64,000 bases of DNA from Planctomycetota bacterium (lineage in GTDB: Bacteria > Planctomycetota > J058 > JAJDCQ01): positions 1 to 64,000 of the forward strand of contig JAJDCQ010000065.1 in NCBI GenBank assembly GCA_029260755.1, given 5' to 3'. Under the pieces are notes generated by a model. The model ran no database searches, had not been told where the DNA came from, and worked only from the letters and a program-made list of their open reading frames with translations. The position numbers were made by a program, and so were the translations under genes. This document shows, piece after piece, positions 31,398 to 39,976 of the stretch; the stretch's first letter is position 1, and the number at the start of each line of letters is the position of its first letter.

Positions 31398-33878
31398 ATG
31401 CCGGCTCCGAATGGACGCCCGTCGCCGCTCCTCCGCGCCGTCCTTGCGCCGTCGGTCGCCGTCGCTCTCGTGCTCCTCCTCGTCATCGTCTCCCTCGCCG
31501 GAGAGCGTGCCCGCGCCCAGGAGCCCGATGGCGCCTCGCCCGCCGGCGGCGCGAACGAGAAGGTCGCCGACGAGCTCGAGAAGCAGCTCCTCGACGCGAC
31601 CGATCAGGGCGAGCGCCTCTACGTCGCGGCCGAGCTCTTCGAGAAGGGGCAGGACCACCGCCTCGAGGCGCTCCTCCACGACGACGAGGCGAGCGACGAG
31701 GTCAAGCGGGCGATCATCCAGGGCGTCGCGCTCAAGGGAAAGAGCAAGGACAAGTCCGACGCCGCGTGCGCGCTGCTCTGGCCGATCGCGACCGACGAGA
31801 ACGCCGGCGCCCACGCCGAGTTCGCGACCGACTGGCTTCGCAAGGTCGACGCGAACGGCGCCTACGCCTATATCCGCGCCGCGATCCAGGGGATGCCCGC
31901 GAAGGCGACGACCGAGGAGCGTCGGCGCGCCGTGACCGTCTGTCTTCGGATCTTCGGCGATCGCGATCCGCGGCGGGCGACGATGCTCCTCGTGGCGGCG
32001 CTCGAGGTGCACGAGGACACGATCGGCTCCCTCATCTACTCCCAGCTCCGCGGACTCACCGGGGCGCGTCACGGCACCCTCGATGAGTGGAAGGCGTGGC
32101 TCGCCGAGTGGGAGGGGCGCAGCAACGAGGAGTGGCTCGCCGCGAAGGTGGCGGCCCTCCAGACCGAGATCGACGGCCACCGCGCGCGCGTCCTCGCCGT
32201 CTGGCGCGACAAGCTCGCCCTCCTCGAGGAGCGGGCGCGCCAGAACCCCGAGGATCGCGGCGCGCTCGACGCGCTCCTCGGCTCGATCGCGACCGCGCTC
32301 AAGGACGCCGCCTACCCCGAGGTGCAGCTCGAGGCGGTCCGCGAGCTCGGGATCCTCGCCGGGGGCATCGGCCTGGCGCCCGCCCAGGACCCGGCCGTGA
32401 GCCAGCTCCTGACCCTGCTCGAGGATCGGAACCAGGCGCTGGCCCTCCTCGCGATCGACTCGCTCGGCGGCGCGAAGGCGCGGCCGAGCGAGATCGCCTC
32501 GGTGCTCCTGCCGTTCGCCGCCGACGAGGCGCGGGCGGACAAGTCGGTCACCGCGATCGAGGCGCTCGGCCGCCTCGGGCGCGCCGAGGTGGTGCCGACC
32601 CTGCACGCCGAGCTCGTCGAGGCGCTCGATGCCCGGGCGGTGAAGCGCGCCGTCGCGCTCGTCGAGGCGCTCGGCATGATCGGCGAGGACGCGGTGATCG
32701 CCACCGACGACCCGCGGGGGAGCGTCGCGAAGCTCCTGATCGCGGTCGTCGTCGACGGCACCAAGAGCAACCTCTCCGACGAGAACGAGCTCCTCCAGGC
32801 GGCCGTCGCCGCGCTCGGGCGGCTGCGCTACGAGGCGGGCGGCGCGGTCGCGGCCGAGGTCGTCGCGGTGCTCACTCCGGTGGCCCGGGCGGCGAACGAC
32901 ACCGAGCGTCTCCGCGGTCGAGCGGTCACCGCGCTCGGGCACGTGCCTCACCCCGAAGCCGTCGAGCCGCTCCTGACCGCGCTCGACGGCGACCAGAGCC
33001 AGTGGGTGAAGAAGGCGGCGATCGGGTCGCTCGGCGAGAGCCCGGTGCGGACCGAGGACCTCCCGAGGATCTTCAAGAGCCTCGCGCCCTACCTCAACGG
33101 CGGCAACTCCGAGCTCCGCGCGCAGGCCGGGCCGGCGGTCAAGCGCATCATCCGACGCAGCCCGGACGCGTCGACCCTCGCGCCGATCGTCGAGCTGGTC
33201 GTCGCGCTCACCGACGCGGGGCTCGAGGCGGCGGCCCTCGAGTATCTCGAGGATCTCCTGCCCGAGAGCGCCGCCAAGCTCGAGGACGCGCAGCGCTCCG
33301 ACGCCACGACGATGGACCGTTACCTCCGCCTCAAGCGCCGGCAGGTCGAGCTGCTGATCGCCGGGAAGGAGTGGGCGCGCTCTCGCGAGGTGATCAACGT
33401 CCTGATCGCGGGTCTCCGCGGCGCCGACGTCCTCGACAAGGCCGAGCGGGACGCCCGCCTCGCGGTCGCCTCGCTCCTCAACGCGAAGGCGCAGCTCGAG
33501 CTCGACGACCCGAGCGGCGCCGCCGAGACGCTCCAGGCGTGCGCGCGCCAGCTCGACGCGACCTATCACGCGCGCCTCTGGCCGGTGGTGCTCGGGACGG
33601 CCGACCGCCTCGCCGACCGCCGCGCCAAGGAGGCGGTGAAGCAGCTCGTCGAGCTCGTCGGGGGAATCGACGGGCTCCCCGACGCGGTCCGTGAACGCCT
33701 CGTCGCGGCCCAGGCGAAGGCGAACGCCCCGGTCGAGCCGCCGCCCGACGGCGGCGGCGGATCGGGGGAGGGGCCCGGCGATGGTTCAGGGGGCTCGGGC
33801 GACGGCGAGTCCAGCGACGGCGGTGATGGCGCCGACCCCGACCCCACGCCCGACCCGTCGTCCGGCGGCGGTCGCTGA
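31398..33878 (+). CDS. Exported HEAT-repeat protein, large
   Basis: An 826-residue protein with an N-terminal signal or anchor (hydrophobic about 12-35, cleavage region near ARAQEP). The body is almost entirely paired helices of HEAT/armadillo type, for example ALLAIDSLGGAKARPSEIAS, AIEALGRLGRAEVVPTLHAE and AVTALGHVPHPEAVEPLLTA, about 80-700. The last 60 residues are a disordered Pro/Gly/Ser/Asp-rich tail. HEAT solenoids are protein-binding scaffolds; the partner is unknown. ATG 31398 gives the cleanest signal peptide; a TTG 48 bases upstream in frame is possible. It is the first gene of an operon with an unknown protein, a DHH phosphoesterase and a P450. Confidence 0.78.
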   Translation: MPAPNGRPSPLLRAVLAPSVAVALVLLLVIVSLAGERARAQEPDGASPAGGANEKVADELEKQLLDATDQGERLYVAAELFEKGQDHRLEALLHDDEASDEVKRAIIQGVALKGKSKDKSDAACALLWPIATDENAGAHAEFATDWLRKVDANGAYAYIRAAIQGMPAKATTEERRRAVTVCLRIFGDRDPRRATMLLVAALEVHEDTIGSLIYSQLRGLTGARHGTLDEWKAWLAEWEGRSNEEWLAAKVAALQTEIDGHRARVLAVWRDKLALLEERARQNPEDRGALDALLGSIATALKDAAYPEVQLEAVRELGILAGGIGLAPAQDPAVSQLLTLLEDRNQALALLAIDSLGGAKARPSEIASVLLPFAADEARADKSVTAIEALGRLGRAEVVPTLHAELVEALDARAVKRAVALVEALGMIGEDAVIATDDPRGSVAKLLIAVVVDGTKSNLSDENELLQAAVAALGRLRYEAGGAVAAEVVAVLTPVARAANDTERLRGRAVTALGHVPHPEAVEPLLTALDGDQSQWVKKAAIGSLGESPVRTEDLPRIFKSLAPYLNGGNSELRAQAGPAVKRIIRRSPDASTLAPIVELVVALTDAGLEAAALEYLEDLLPESAAKLEDAQRSDATTMDRYLRLKRRQVELLIAGKEWARSREVINVLIAGLRGADVLDKAERDARLAVASLLNAKAQLELDDPSGAAETLQACARQLDATYHARLWPVVLGTADRLADRRAKEAVKQLVELVGGIDGLPDAVRERLVAAQAKANAPVEPPPDGGGGSGEGPGDGSGGSGDGESSDGGDGADPDPTPDPSSGGGR

Positions 33879-33885
33879 CCCCGCG

Positions 33886-34806
33886 ATGACCGGCAGCGGA
33901 CGGATGTCGCCCACGGGCGGCCCGACGGCCACGTGGCGCCCCTACCTCTCGGTGGCGGACGTCTCGATCTGGCTCCTGGTCCAGGAGTTCTTCAAGGCGA
34001 AGAGCATCTTCGCCCCGATGTTCGAGAGCTACGAGACCCAGGTCCTTCGCCAGGCCGAGGAGCGCGGCGTCGACCGGCGGTTCCTCCGCCTCGACGCCGA
34101 GGGCCTCTCCGAGCTGCTCGACTTCCGGGCGCTCGAGCGCCTCCGCGACGGGTCGCTCGCCGACCTCAAGACGATCAGCCACGAGCTCTTCCGGGGCGCC
34201 ACGACGACCGACAAGTTCGACCGGTACGTGAGCGAGCTCTACCACGAGGCGTCGATCCTCAAGGAGGAGCACTACCGGGTGAGTCGGTTCGCGCGCGGCT
34301 ACGACATGTCGACCGAGGGGCAGAGCTACGAGGACGCCCTCGACGAGGTGCACGAGCAGTTCCCGCGAAAGGTGCACGGGATCCACGACCTGTTCGAGCG
34401 CGCCAAGGCGCGGCTCGAGGAGATCATCCCCGGCCATCGCGACGACAAGGTCTTCGTCCGCAGCCTCTACCTCTTCGGCGAGGAGCTGCTCACCGACAGC
34501 TACCCCGAGGGGCTCGACGGCTTCTACTGGGTCATCTACGGCGGCGGTCCGCCCGAGGGTTACCTCGTCGCCGGCGAGAGCTTCCTCGCGAGCGGCTTCC
34601 AGGAGCCGGCCCAGGCGTGCTTCGAACGCGGCGTGACCTACGGCGAGAAGCTGGCCGACTTCCTCGCCGACAACGCCGACGCCCAGCGGGCGCTGGTCAC
34701 CGCGCGCCGGCACGTCGAGGATCTCCGGAGCAAGGGCGACGAGCTCAAGGGATCGGGCTCGACCCGGTCCCCCGAGGACGCGCCGAAGGGCGAAGAGGTC
34801 GCGTGA
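33886..34806 (+). CDS. Unknown protein, helical, operonic with DHH phosphoesterase
   Basis: A 306-residue protein of unknown function. It has no signal peptide or membrane helix. It is acidic and Glu/Arg/Leu-rich, with helical prediction by eye throughout. Aromatic-rich segments DVSIWLLVQEFFKAKSIF and GFYWVIYGGGPPEGYLV bracket a charged core with many Glu and Tyr. The C-terminal part (SFLASGFQEPAQACFERGVTYGEKL) looks like a TPR-type pair. The start is ATG 33886, 7 bases after the HEAT gene; ATG 33904 is an alternative. Its stop overlaps the start of the DHH phosphoesterase gene (GTGA). No function is proposed. Confidence 0.75.
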   Translation: MTGSGRMSPTGGPTATWRPYLSVADVSIWLLVQEFFKAKSIFAPMFESYETQVLRQAEERGVDRRFLRLDAEGLSELLDFRALERLRDGSLADLKTISHELFRGATTTDKFDRYVSELYHEASILKEEHYRVSRFARGYDMSTEGQSYEDALDEVHEQFPRKVHGIHDLFERAKARLEEIIPGHRDDKVFVRSLYLFGEELLTDSYPEGLDGFYWVIYGGGPPEGYLVAGESFLASGFQEPAQACFERGVTYGEKLADFLADNADAQRALVTARRHVEDLRSKGDELKGSGSTRSPEDAPKGEEVA

Positions 34807-35822
34807 GCAAGGACGCCGAGGCGGCCGCCTCCGATCCGATCGTCGAGCTGCGTCGCCACATCGAGGCGGCCCGCTCGATCCTGATCACGAGCGAGCCGAG
34901 CCCCGACGGGGACGGCTTCGGCGCGGAGGTCGGCCTCCACCACCTGATCGCCGACGCGTTCGGCGGCGAGAAGGAGGTCATCCTCTGCAACGAGCGGGGC
35001 TGCCCCGACAAGTTCCGCTACTTCCCCGAGAGCGCCCTCATCCGTCCCCTCGACGACGCGATCCGCGGACGGACCTTCGACGTCGCGATCGTCGTCGACG
35101 CAGGCGCCGAGCGATGCGGCGCGGTCCGTGAGCCGTTCGAACGGGCCGGCGTGCGGATCAACATCGACCATCACAAGTTCGGCAGCCGGGCCGACTACGA
35201 CCTGGCCATCGTCGACCCCACCGCGGCGTCGACGACCGAGCAGGTCTTCCGGATCGGCGAGCACCCGGCGTGGGGCGTCCCCGTCACGGCCGGGTTCGCC
35301 GCGGCGATCTACCTCGGCCTGATCTGCGACACCGGGTCGTTCCAGTTCTCGCTGACGACGCCCGAGACGCACCGGATCGCGGGCAAGCTCCTCGCGGCGG
35401 GCATCAAGCACGACGAGATCGCGGCCCACATCTTGATGGAGCGCAGCCACGAGGAGATGAAGATGCTCGGCCGGCTCTTCCTCGCATCGGAGCGCAGCGC
35501 GAGCGGCAGGGTCCTCCACGTCGTCATCGACGACCCCGACGACATCCGACAGCCCAAGACGACGTTCGACCGGATCTCGCAGGAGCTCGCCTTCGTCGAG
35601 GGCGTCGAGGTGACCGTCGTCGTCCGCGCGCTCCCCGACGGGAGCTGCAAGCTCTCGTTCCGGAGCCGCGGCCGCGTCGACGTCGCCGCGCTCGCCCGCG
35701 AGCTCGACCCCGGCGGCGGAGGCCACACCCGGGCGGCCGGATGCGGCCTGCCGGGGCCGGCCCGCGACCGGGTGGCCGAGGTCGTCGCGGCGGTCGAGCG
35801 CAAGCTCGACGCGCTGCCGTGA
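34803..35822 (+). CDS. DHH/DHHA1 phosphoesterase (NrnA-like oligoribonuclease/pAp phosphatase)
   Basis: A 339-residue bifunctional-type phosphoesterase related to NrnA, which degrades nanoRNA and dephosphorylates 3'-phosphoadenosine 5'-phosphate, or cyclic dinucleotide intermediates. Metal motifs are visible: PDGDGFGAE (usual DGDA-x-GS, with the Ser of that motif changed), VVDAGAERCG in place of the common VDTSD, the defining DHH in INIDHHKF, and the DHHA1 loop GGGGHTRAAGCG at the C-terminus. The altered first motifs could change metal binding or substrate. GTG 34803 overlaps the previous stop, and its own stop overlaps the P450 start. Manganese dependence is expected from the family. Confidence 0.85.
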   Translation: MSKDAEAAASDPIVELRRHIEAARSILITSEPSPDGDGFGAEVGLHHLIADAFGGEKEVILCNERGCPDKFRYFPESALIRPLDDAIRGRTFDVAIVVDAGAERCGAVREPFERAGVRINIDHHKFGSRADYDLAIVDPTAASTTEQVFRIGEHPAWGVPVTAGFAAAIYLGLICDTGSFQFSLTTPETHRIAGKLLAAGIKHDEIAAHILMERSHEEMKMLGRLFLASERSASGRVLHVVIDDPDDIRQPKTTFDRISQELAFVEGVEVTVVVRALPDGSCKLSFRSRGRVDVAALARELDPGGGGHTRAAGCGLPGPARDRVAEVVAAVERKLDALP

Positions 35823-37225
35823 CCGCGGCCTCGACGACCTCGTCGGGGCGAATCCAGGTTCCCCGCGCGGCGTCGGCCACCCCGGTCTCCCTCTCGTCGC
35901 TGCCCGGCCCGCGCGGCCTCCCCGTTCTCGGGTCGCTCGTCGGGTTCGCGCGGGATCCTCGCGGCTTCTTCGCCGCGATGGCGCGGCGCCACGGCGACCG
36001 GGTCACCTACCGGATCCTCGAGCACGCCATCCTCCAGATCGGGCATCCCGACGACATCGAGGAGGTGCTCGTCCGGCGGTGGCGCTCGTTCCACAAGGAC
36101 GCGATGTACAAGCTCATGCAGCCCCTCCTCGGGCGCGGCCTCGTCACCGCGGAGGAGGAGGAGTGGCAGCGCCACCGCAAGCTGATCGCGCCCTCGTTCA
36201 CGCCGACCCACATCCGGGTCTACGCCGACGCCATGGTCACCGCGGTGCGCGACTACACCGCGACGCTCCGTCACGGCGAGGAGCGCGACCTCCACGCCGA
36301 CATGCTCGGCCTCGCCCAGAGGATCGTCCTCGAGACCCTCTTCGGCGCCGACCTCGACGTCGAGCTGCACCGCGTCGCGGAGAGCATCGAGGTCTTCATG
36401 GAGGAGTTCGTCACCGACGTCTCGGGCTTCCGGCGGCTGCTCCCGCGGGCCGTGTCGACGCCCGGCCGCCGCCGCTCGGCGCGCGCCGTCGCGCGCCTCG
36501 ACGCGATGATCGCCGCGCTGATCGCCGCGCGTCGCCGGGCCGGGCTCGGCGCCGATCTCCTCTCGCGGCTGCTCGAGGCTCGCGACGAGACGGGGCGTGG
36601 CCTGACCGACGTGGAGATCCGCGACGAGGCGATCACCGCCTTCGTCGCCGGTCACGAGACGACCGGCCTCGCCCTCGCCTACACCCTCGGGCTCATCGCC
36701 GAGAACGACGCGGTCGACGCGGCCCTGGCCGCCGAGGCGGCCGACGTCCTCGGCGACCGGCCGGCGACGATGGCCGACGTGGCGAGGCTGCCGCTCACGA
36801 ACGCGGCCATCCGCGAGGGCATGCGCCTCCTCCCGCCGGTGTGGGCGATCGGGCGCGAGTCGATGGAGGAGGTCGAGATCGGCGGCGTGATCGTGCCGCC
36901 GAACACCCAGGTGATCGTCAGTCAGTGGGTGCTCCACCGAGACCCCCGCTGGTTCGACGACCCGCTCGTGTTCCGGCCGGAGCGCTGGCTCGACGGCCTC
37001 GAGGATCGCCTCCCGCGGATGGCCTACATCCCGTTCGGCGCCGGCCCCCGAATCTGCGTCGGCAACCACTTCGCCCTCATGGAGGCGGTCCTCCTCCTCG
37101 CCGAGATCACGCGGACGGCCGGCTTCAAGCTCACCGGGAAGTTCCCGCCCAGGCTGATCCCGAGCATCACCCTCCGCCCCGTCGGCCCGATCCGCGCGAA
37201 GGTCGCGCTGCGCCGATCGCGCTGA
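35819..37225 (+). CDS. Cytochrome P450
   Basis: A 468-residue soluble bacterial P450. The I-helix oxygen-activation motif AGHETT, the K-helix ExxR (EGMR), a PERW motif (FRPERWLDGLE) and the heme-thiolate loop FGAGPRICVGNHFALME with its cysteine are all present. Length and the CYP102/CYP4-like heme loop suggest a fatty-acid or hydrophobic-substrate monooxygenase; the substrate is not deducible. No redox partner gene is nearby. The GTG 35819 start overlaps the DHH stop. The 3' end overlaps the convergent LysR gene by 59 bases, so read-through transcripts of each would be antisense to the other. Confidence 0.92.
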   Translation: MTAASTTSSGRIQVPRAASATPVSLSSLPGPRGLPVLGSLVGFARDPRGFFAAMARRHGDRVTYRILEHAILQIGHPDDIEEVLVRRWRSFHKDAMYKLMQPLLGRGLVTAEEEEWQRHRKLIAPSFTPTHIRVYADAMVTAVRDYTATLRHGEERDLHADMLGLAQRIVLETLFGADLDVELHRVAESIEVFMEEFVTDVSGFRRLLPRAVSTPGRRRSARAVARLDAMIAALIAARRRAGLGADLLSRLLEARDETGRGLTDVEIRDEAITAFVAGHETTGLALAYTLGLIAENDAVDAALAAEAADVLGDRPATMADVARLPLTNAAIREGMRLLPPVWAIGRESMEEVEIGGVIVPPNTQVIVSQWVLHRDPRWFDDPLVFRPERWLDGLEDRLPRMAYIPFGAGPRICVGNHFALMEAVLLLAEITRTAGFKLTGKFPPRLIPSITLRPVGPIRAKVALRRSR

Positions 37226-38102
37226 GGCGCGCCGCGAGGCGCTCGACGAGCCGCTCGACGGCCGCCTTCTGAGGCGCCCCCCGGCGGGTGAGGGCCCGGA
37301 GCTCGAACGGCGGACCGACCGGCACGCCGGTCAGGACGCGGAGCTCCCCGGTCGCGACGAGGCGGGCGACGGCGGTCTCGGGGAAGTAGCCGAGGAACCG
37401 CCCGCCCCGGACCATCGCGATCGCCATCTGGAGCAGCTCGATCGTCGCGGCGACCCGCCGCGGCGTCACCTCGTCGGGGAACTGGTCGATCGCCGGGAGG
37501 TCCTCGCGGTCGAAGAAGCTCGGGACGACGAAGCCGTGCTCCTCGAGGTCGCGCGCGCGGATCCGGCGTCGGCCCGCGAGGGCGTGCTCGGCGCCGCACA
37601 CGATCCGGCCGGGCGTCGAGGCGATCGTGCGGTAGTCGATGTCGCGCCGGCCGCCGCCGCCGACCGTCAGCCCGAGGTCGAGCCGGCCGGCGGCGATGAG
37701 CTGCTCCATCTCCTGCGGGAGCATCTCGTGAACCCGCGGCACGACGCGCGGGTGCGCGTCGGCGAGGTCGCCGAGCGCGTCGGGGAGGAGCTGGAGCGAG
37801 AAGACCTCGTTCGCGCCGATCCGGATCGTGCCGCCGAGGTCGTCCTCGAGCCCCGCGATCGTCGTGGTGATCGCCTCGACCCGACCGAGCAGCTCGGCCG
37901 CGTGGGCGAAGAGCACCTCGCCCGCCTCGGTGAGGTGGACCCGACGCGTCGTCCGGACGAAGAGCGGCTTGCCGAGCTCGGCCTCGAGCCCCTTGATCGC
38001 CTTGCTGACGGCCGGGGGCGAGACGTGGCTCAGCCGCGCGCCGCGCGTGAACGAGCCGGCCCGGGCGACGTTGTAGAAGTAGGCGAGGGGAGTGAGCTCC
38101 AT
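37167..38102 (-). CDS. LysR-family transcriptional regulator
   Basis: A 311-residue LysR-type regulator. The N-terminal winged helix-turn-helix is clear (FYNVARAGSFTRGARLSHVSPPAVSKAIKGLE), followed by LFVRTTRRVHLTEAGEVL. The C-terminal effector-binding domain begins with GGTIRIGANEVFSLQLLP. It is divergent from the deacetylase/dehydrogenase/glycosyltransferase operon, with only 93 bases between starts, the classical arrangement for a LysR regulator and its target. A dyad suited to its binding is at 38128-38145. The 3' end overlaps the P450 gene by 59 bases. Confidence 0.92.
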   Translation of the reverse strand: MELTPLAYFYNVARAGSFTRGARLSHVSPPAVSKAIKGLEAELGKPLFVRTTRRVHLTEAGEVLFAHAAELLGRVEAITTTIAGLEDDLGGTIRIGANEVFSLQLLPDALGDLADAHPRVVPRVHEMLPQEMEQLIAAGRLDLGLTVGGGGRRDIDYRTIASTPGRIVCGAEHALAGRRRIRARDLEEHGFVVPSFFDREDLPAIDQFPDEVTPRRVAATIELLQMAIAMVRGGRFLGYFPETAVARLVATGELRVLTGVPVGPPFELRALTRRGAPQKAAVERLVERLAARLSAIGAARPSRGSGRRGGG

Positions 38103-38127
38103 CGTATTGTTATCCGTTGGTTAAGAG

Positions 38128-38145
38128 TGACTATATCATAAGTCA
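38128..38145. promoter_or_regulatory. Probable LysR binding dyad in an AT-rich divergent promoter
   Basis: TGACT-N8-AGTCA with an A/T-rich centre containing TATATCAT. It lies in the only strongly AT-rich stretch between the divergent LysR and deacetylase genes. It fits the interrupted-dyad, T-N11-A style of LysR sites, and TATATC or TATCAT could serve as the -10 element. Confidence 0.55.
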
Positions 38146-38195
38146 GCAAGAGTTTCGGTCCGTCGGCGGTCTCATCGGGTGGAGGAGCCGCCGCC

Positions 38196-39110
38196 ATGTC
38201 CGAACGCCGACCGCGCCGCCGCCTGATCGTGAACGCCGACGACCTCGGCCTCGCCGCCGAGGAGAACGCCGGCATCGTCCGCGCCGTCCGCGACGGCATC
38301 GTCCGATCGACCTCGCTCCTCGTCACCGGCGAGGCCGCCGCCGAGGGGGTGGCGATGGTCCGGGCGACCGGGGTCGCGGTCGGGATCGGGCTCCACCTCT
38401 GCCTGACCGAGCTCCACCCGGCGTCGACGCCGGCCGACGTGGCGAGCCTCGTCGGCCCCGACGGTCGCCTTCGCGCCGGGGTGGCGTGGCTCGAGGCGCC
38501 CGACCGCGCTCGACCCGAGCTCGCCCGGGACGTCGCCCCGGACGTCGCCCGAGAGCTCGAGGCGCAGCTCGAGCTCTTCGAGGCGCTCGTCGGCGCGCCG
38601 CCCGACCACCTCGACGTGCACCAGCTCCTCGACGTGGTCTCGCCGACGGTGCGTCGGGCGGTCCACGAGCTGGCCGCGCGGCGGTCGTTGCCGGTGCGCG
38701 ACACGAGCTTCGCCACGCACGCCCCGTCTCTCGGCGCGTTCCTCGCCCGGATCGACCGGCAGCTCGGCGGCGGCTCGGTGGCGTCCCGGATCGATGCGCG
38801 CATCCTCGCGGCCCGGCTCGCCGGCGCGTCGACCGGGCCGGTGCGGTCGCCGGACCGCCTCGAGCTCTCGCTCAGCGACCCGGCGACTCCGCCGACGCCC
38901 GAGCGAGCCGTCGAGCTGATCCGTCGGCTTCCGCCCGGTGTGACCGAGCTGCTCTGCCACCCGGGGGAAGGTTCGCCGCGCCGTCGCGCGGAGCGGCGCG
39001 CCGTCGGGGACCCCGCGGTCGCGCGGGCGGTCCGCGAGGAGGACGTCGAGCTCGTGACGTTCGGCGCCGTCCCCCCGGAGCCTCGGAGCTCGGAGGCGCG
39101 CGCCCGATGA
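38196..39110 (+). CDS. ChbG/YdjC-family carbohydrate deacetylase
   Basis: A 304-residue member of the ChbG/YdjC/HpnK family, metal-dependent deacetylases of acetylated sugars such as chitooligosaccharides. Visible motifs are LIVNADDLGLAAEEN at the N-terminus, GLHLCLTE, HLDVHQLLDV (in the HxDxHxH position, with the last His replaced by Leu or displaced) and LLCHPGEG. The metal ligands Asp, His, His appear present. ATG 38196 follows GGTGGAGGAG. It is the first gene of an operon with a dehydrogenase and a glycosyltransferase-oxidase fusion, controlled probably by the divergent LysR. The HpnK relatives deacetylate hopanoid glycosides, a possible clue to substrate. Confidence 0.83.
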   Translation: MSERRPRRRLIVNADDLGLAAEENAGIVRAVRDGIVRSTSLLVTGEAAAEGVAMVRATGVAVGIGLHLCLTELHPASTPADVASLVGPDGRLRAGVAWLEAPDRARPELARDVAPDVARELEAQLELFEALVGAPPDHLDVHQLLDVVSPTVRRAVHELAARRSLPVRDTSFATHAPSLGAFLARIDRQLGGGSVASRIDARILAARLAGASTGPVRSPDRLELSLSDPATPPTPERAVELIRRLPPGVTELLCHPGEGSPRRRAERRAVGDPAVARAVREEDVELVTFGAVPPEPRSSEARAR

Positions 39111-39976
39111 CCACCGTCGACATCTGCGGCGTCGGCGCGCTCGCGACCGCCACGATCCACGCCGCCGTCGCCCTCCCCGACGTCGCGCTCCGGGCGATCT
39201 GCCGCGCGCCGCGGCGGCATCGTCACGACCTTCCGGAGAACGTCGCGGTGGTCGGTCACGACGCCCTCGCCAACGGGGATGGTCCGATCGTTCTCTGCCT
39301 CTCGGTCGACGAGCGTCCGCTCATCGCGGCGTCGCGGTCGCGGCTCGCCGTCGCCGGTCCGAACCTGGAGCTCCTCGAGCGCGCCCTCCGGCTCGAGGCG
39401 ATGGCCGAGCGCCCGGTCCTCGTCGTGACGAACCCCGTCGAGCTGCTCTGCGAGCGTCTCGCCGCCGCGACCGGCAACCGGCGGGTCTTCGGGTTCGGGA
39501 TGGCGACCGACCGCGAGCGCCTCGTCGACGCGATCCTCGCGCAGACCGGGTGCGGCCTCGACGGGGCGGAGCTCGCGGTGACCGGTCGCCACGAGGCGCG
39601 GCCCATCCCGGTCCTCTCGCGGGTCCCGCGGGTCCTCGAGACGCTCCGGGCGCGGCTCGATCCGAGGCGCCGCGCCGACCCGCTCGCGCCCTACCGCGCC
39701 GTCGCCGCCGCCGCCGACGAGATCACCCGGGCCGAGTTCCGCGACGGTCGGCCGCCGGTCGACCGACCGTCGCGCCACCTCGTCGACGCGATCGCGGCGA
39801 TCGTCCGGGGCGAGTCGCTCCTCGTCTCCGGCCCGACCGCGAGCGGTCGCTTCGCGGGCGGGCGGCTCGACGCAGCGACGTGGCGCTTCGAGCTCCCGGA
39901 GCTCGGACCGGTGGAGCGCCGGCTGGTCCGCGAGCTCGAGCGCGAGCTCGAGGTCGCGGCGAGGAGGGCATCGTGA
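39107..39976 (+). CDS. Lactate/malate dehydrogenase-like protein with altered active site
   Basis: A 289-residue protein with the LDH/MDH fold. The N-terminal nucleotide motif is CGVGALATATIHAA. VVTNPVELLCERLA aligns with the VTNPVD segment and GFGMATDRERLVDAI with the substrate-arginine helix. The catalytic histidine region of the family (GEHG-D) reads GRHEARPIPVLS, so the His is kept in a changed context. It may act on an unusual 2-hydroxy acid or sugar derivative. ATGA overlap with the deacetylase gene upstream and GTGA with the fusion gene downstream. Substrate unknown; family assignment is by motif spacing. Confidence 0.75.
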   Translation: MTTVDICGVGALATATIHAAVALPDVALRAICRAPRRHRHDLPENVAVVGHDALANGDGPIVLCLSVDERPLIAASRSRLAVAGPNLELLERALRLEAMAERPVLVVTNPVELLCERLAAATGNRRVFGFGMATDRERLVDAILAQTGCGLDGAELAVTGRHEARPIPVLSRVPRVLETLRARLDPRRRADPLAPYRAVAAAADEITRAEFRDGRPPVDRPSRHLVDAIAAIVRGESLLVSGPTASGRFAGGRLDAATWRFELPELGPVERRLVRELERELEVAARRAS

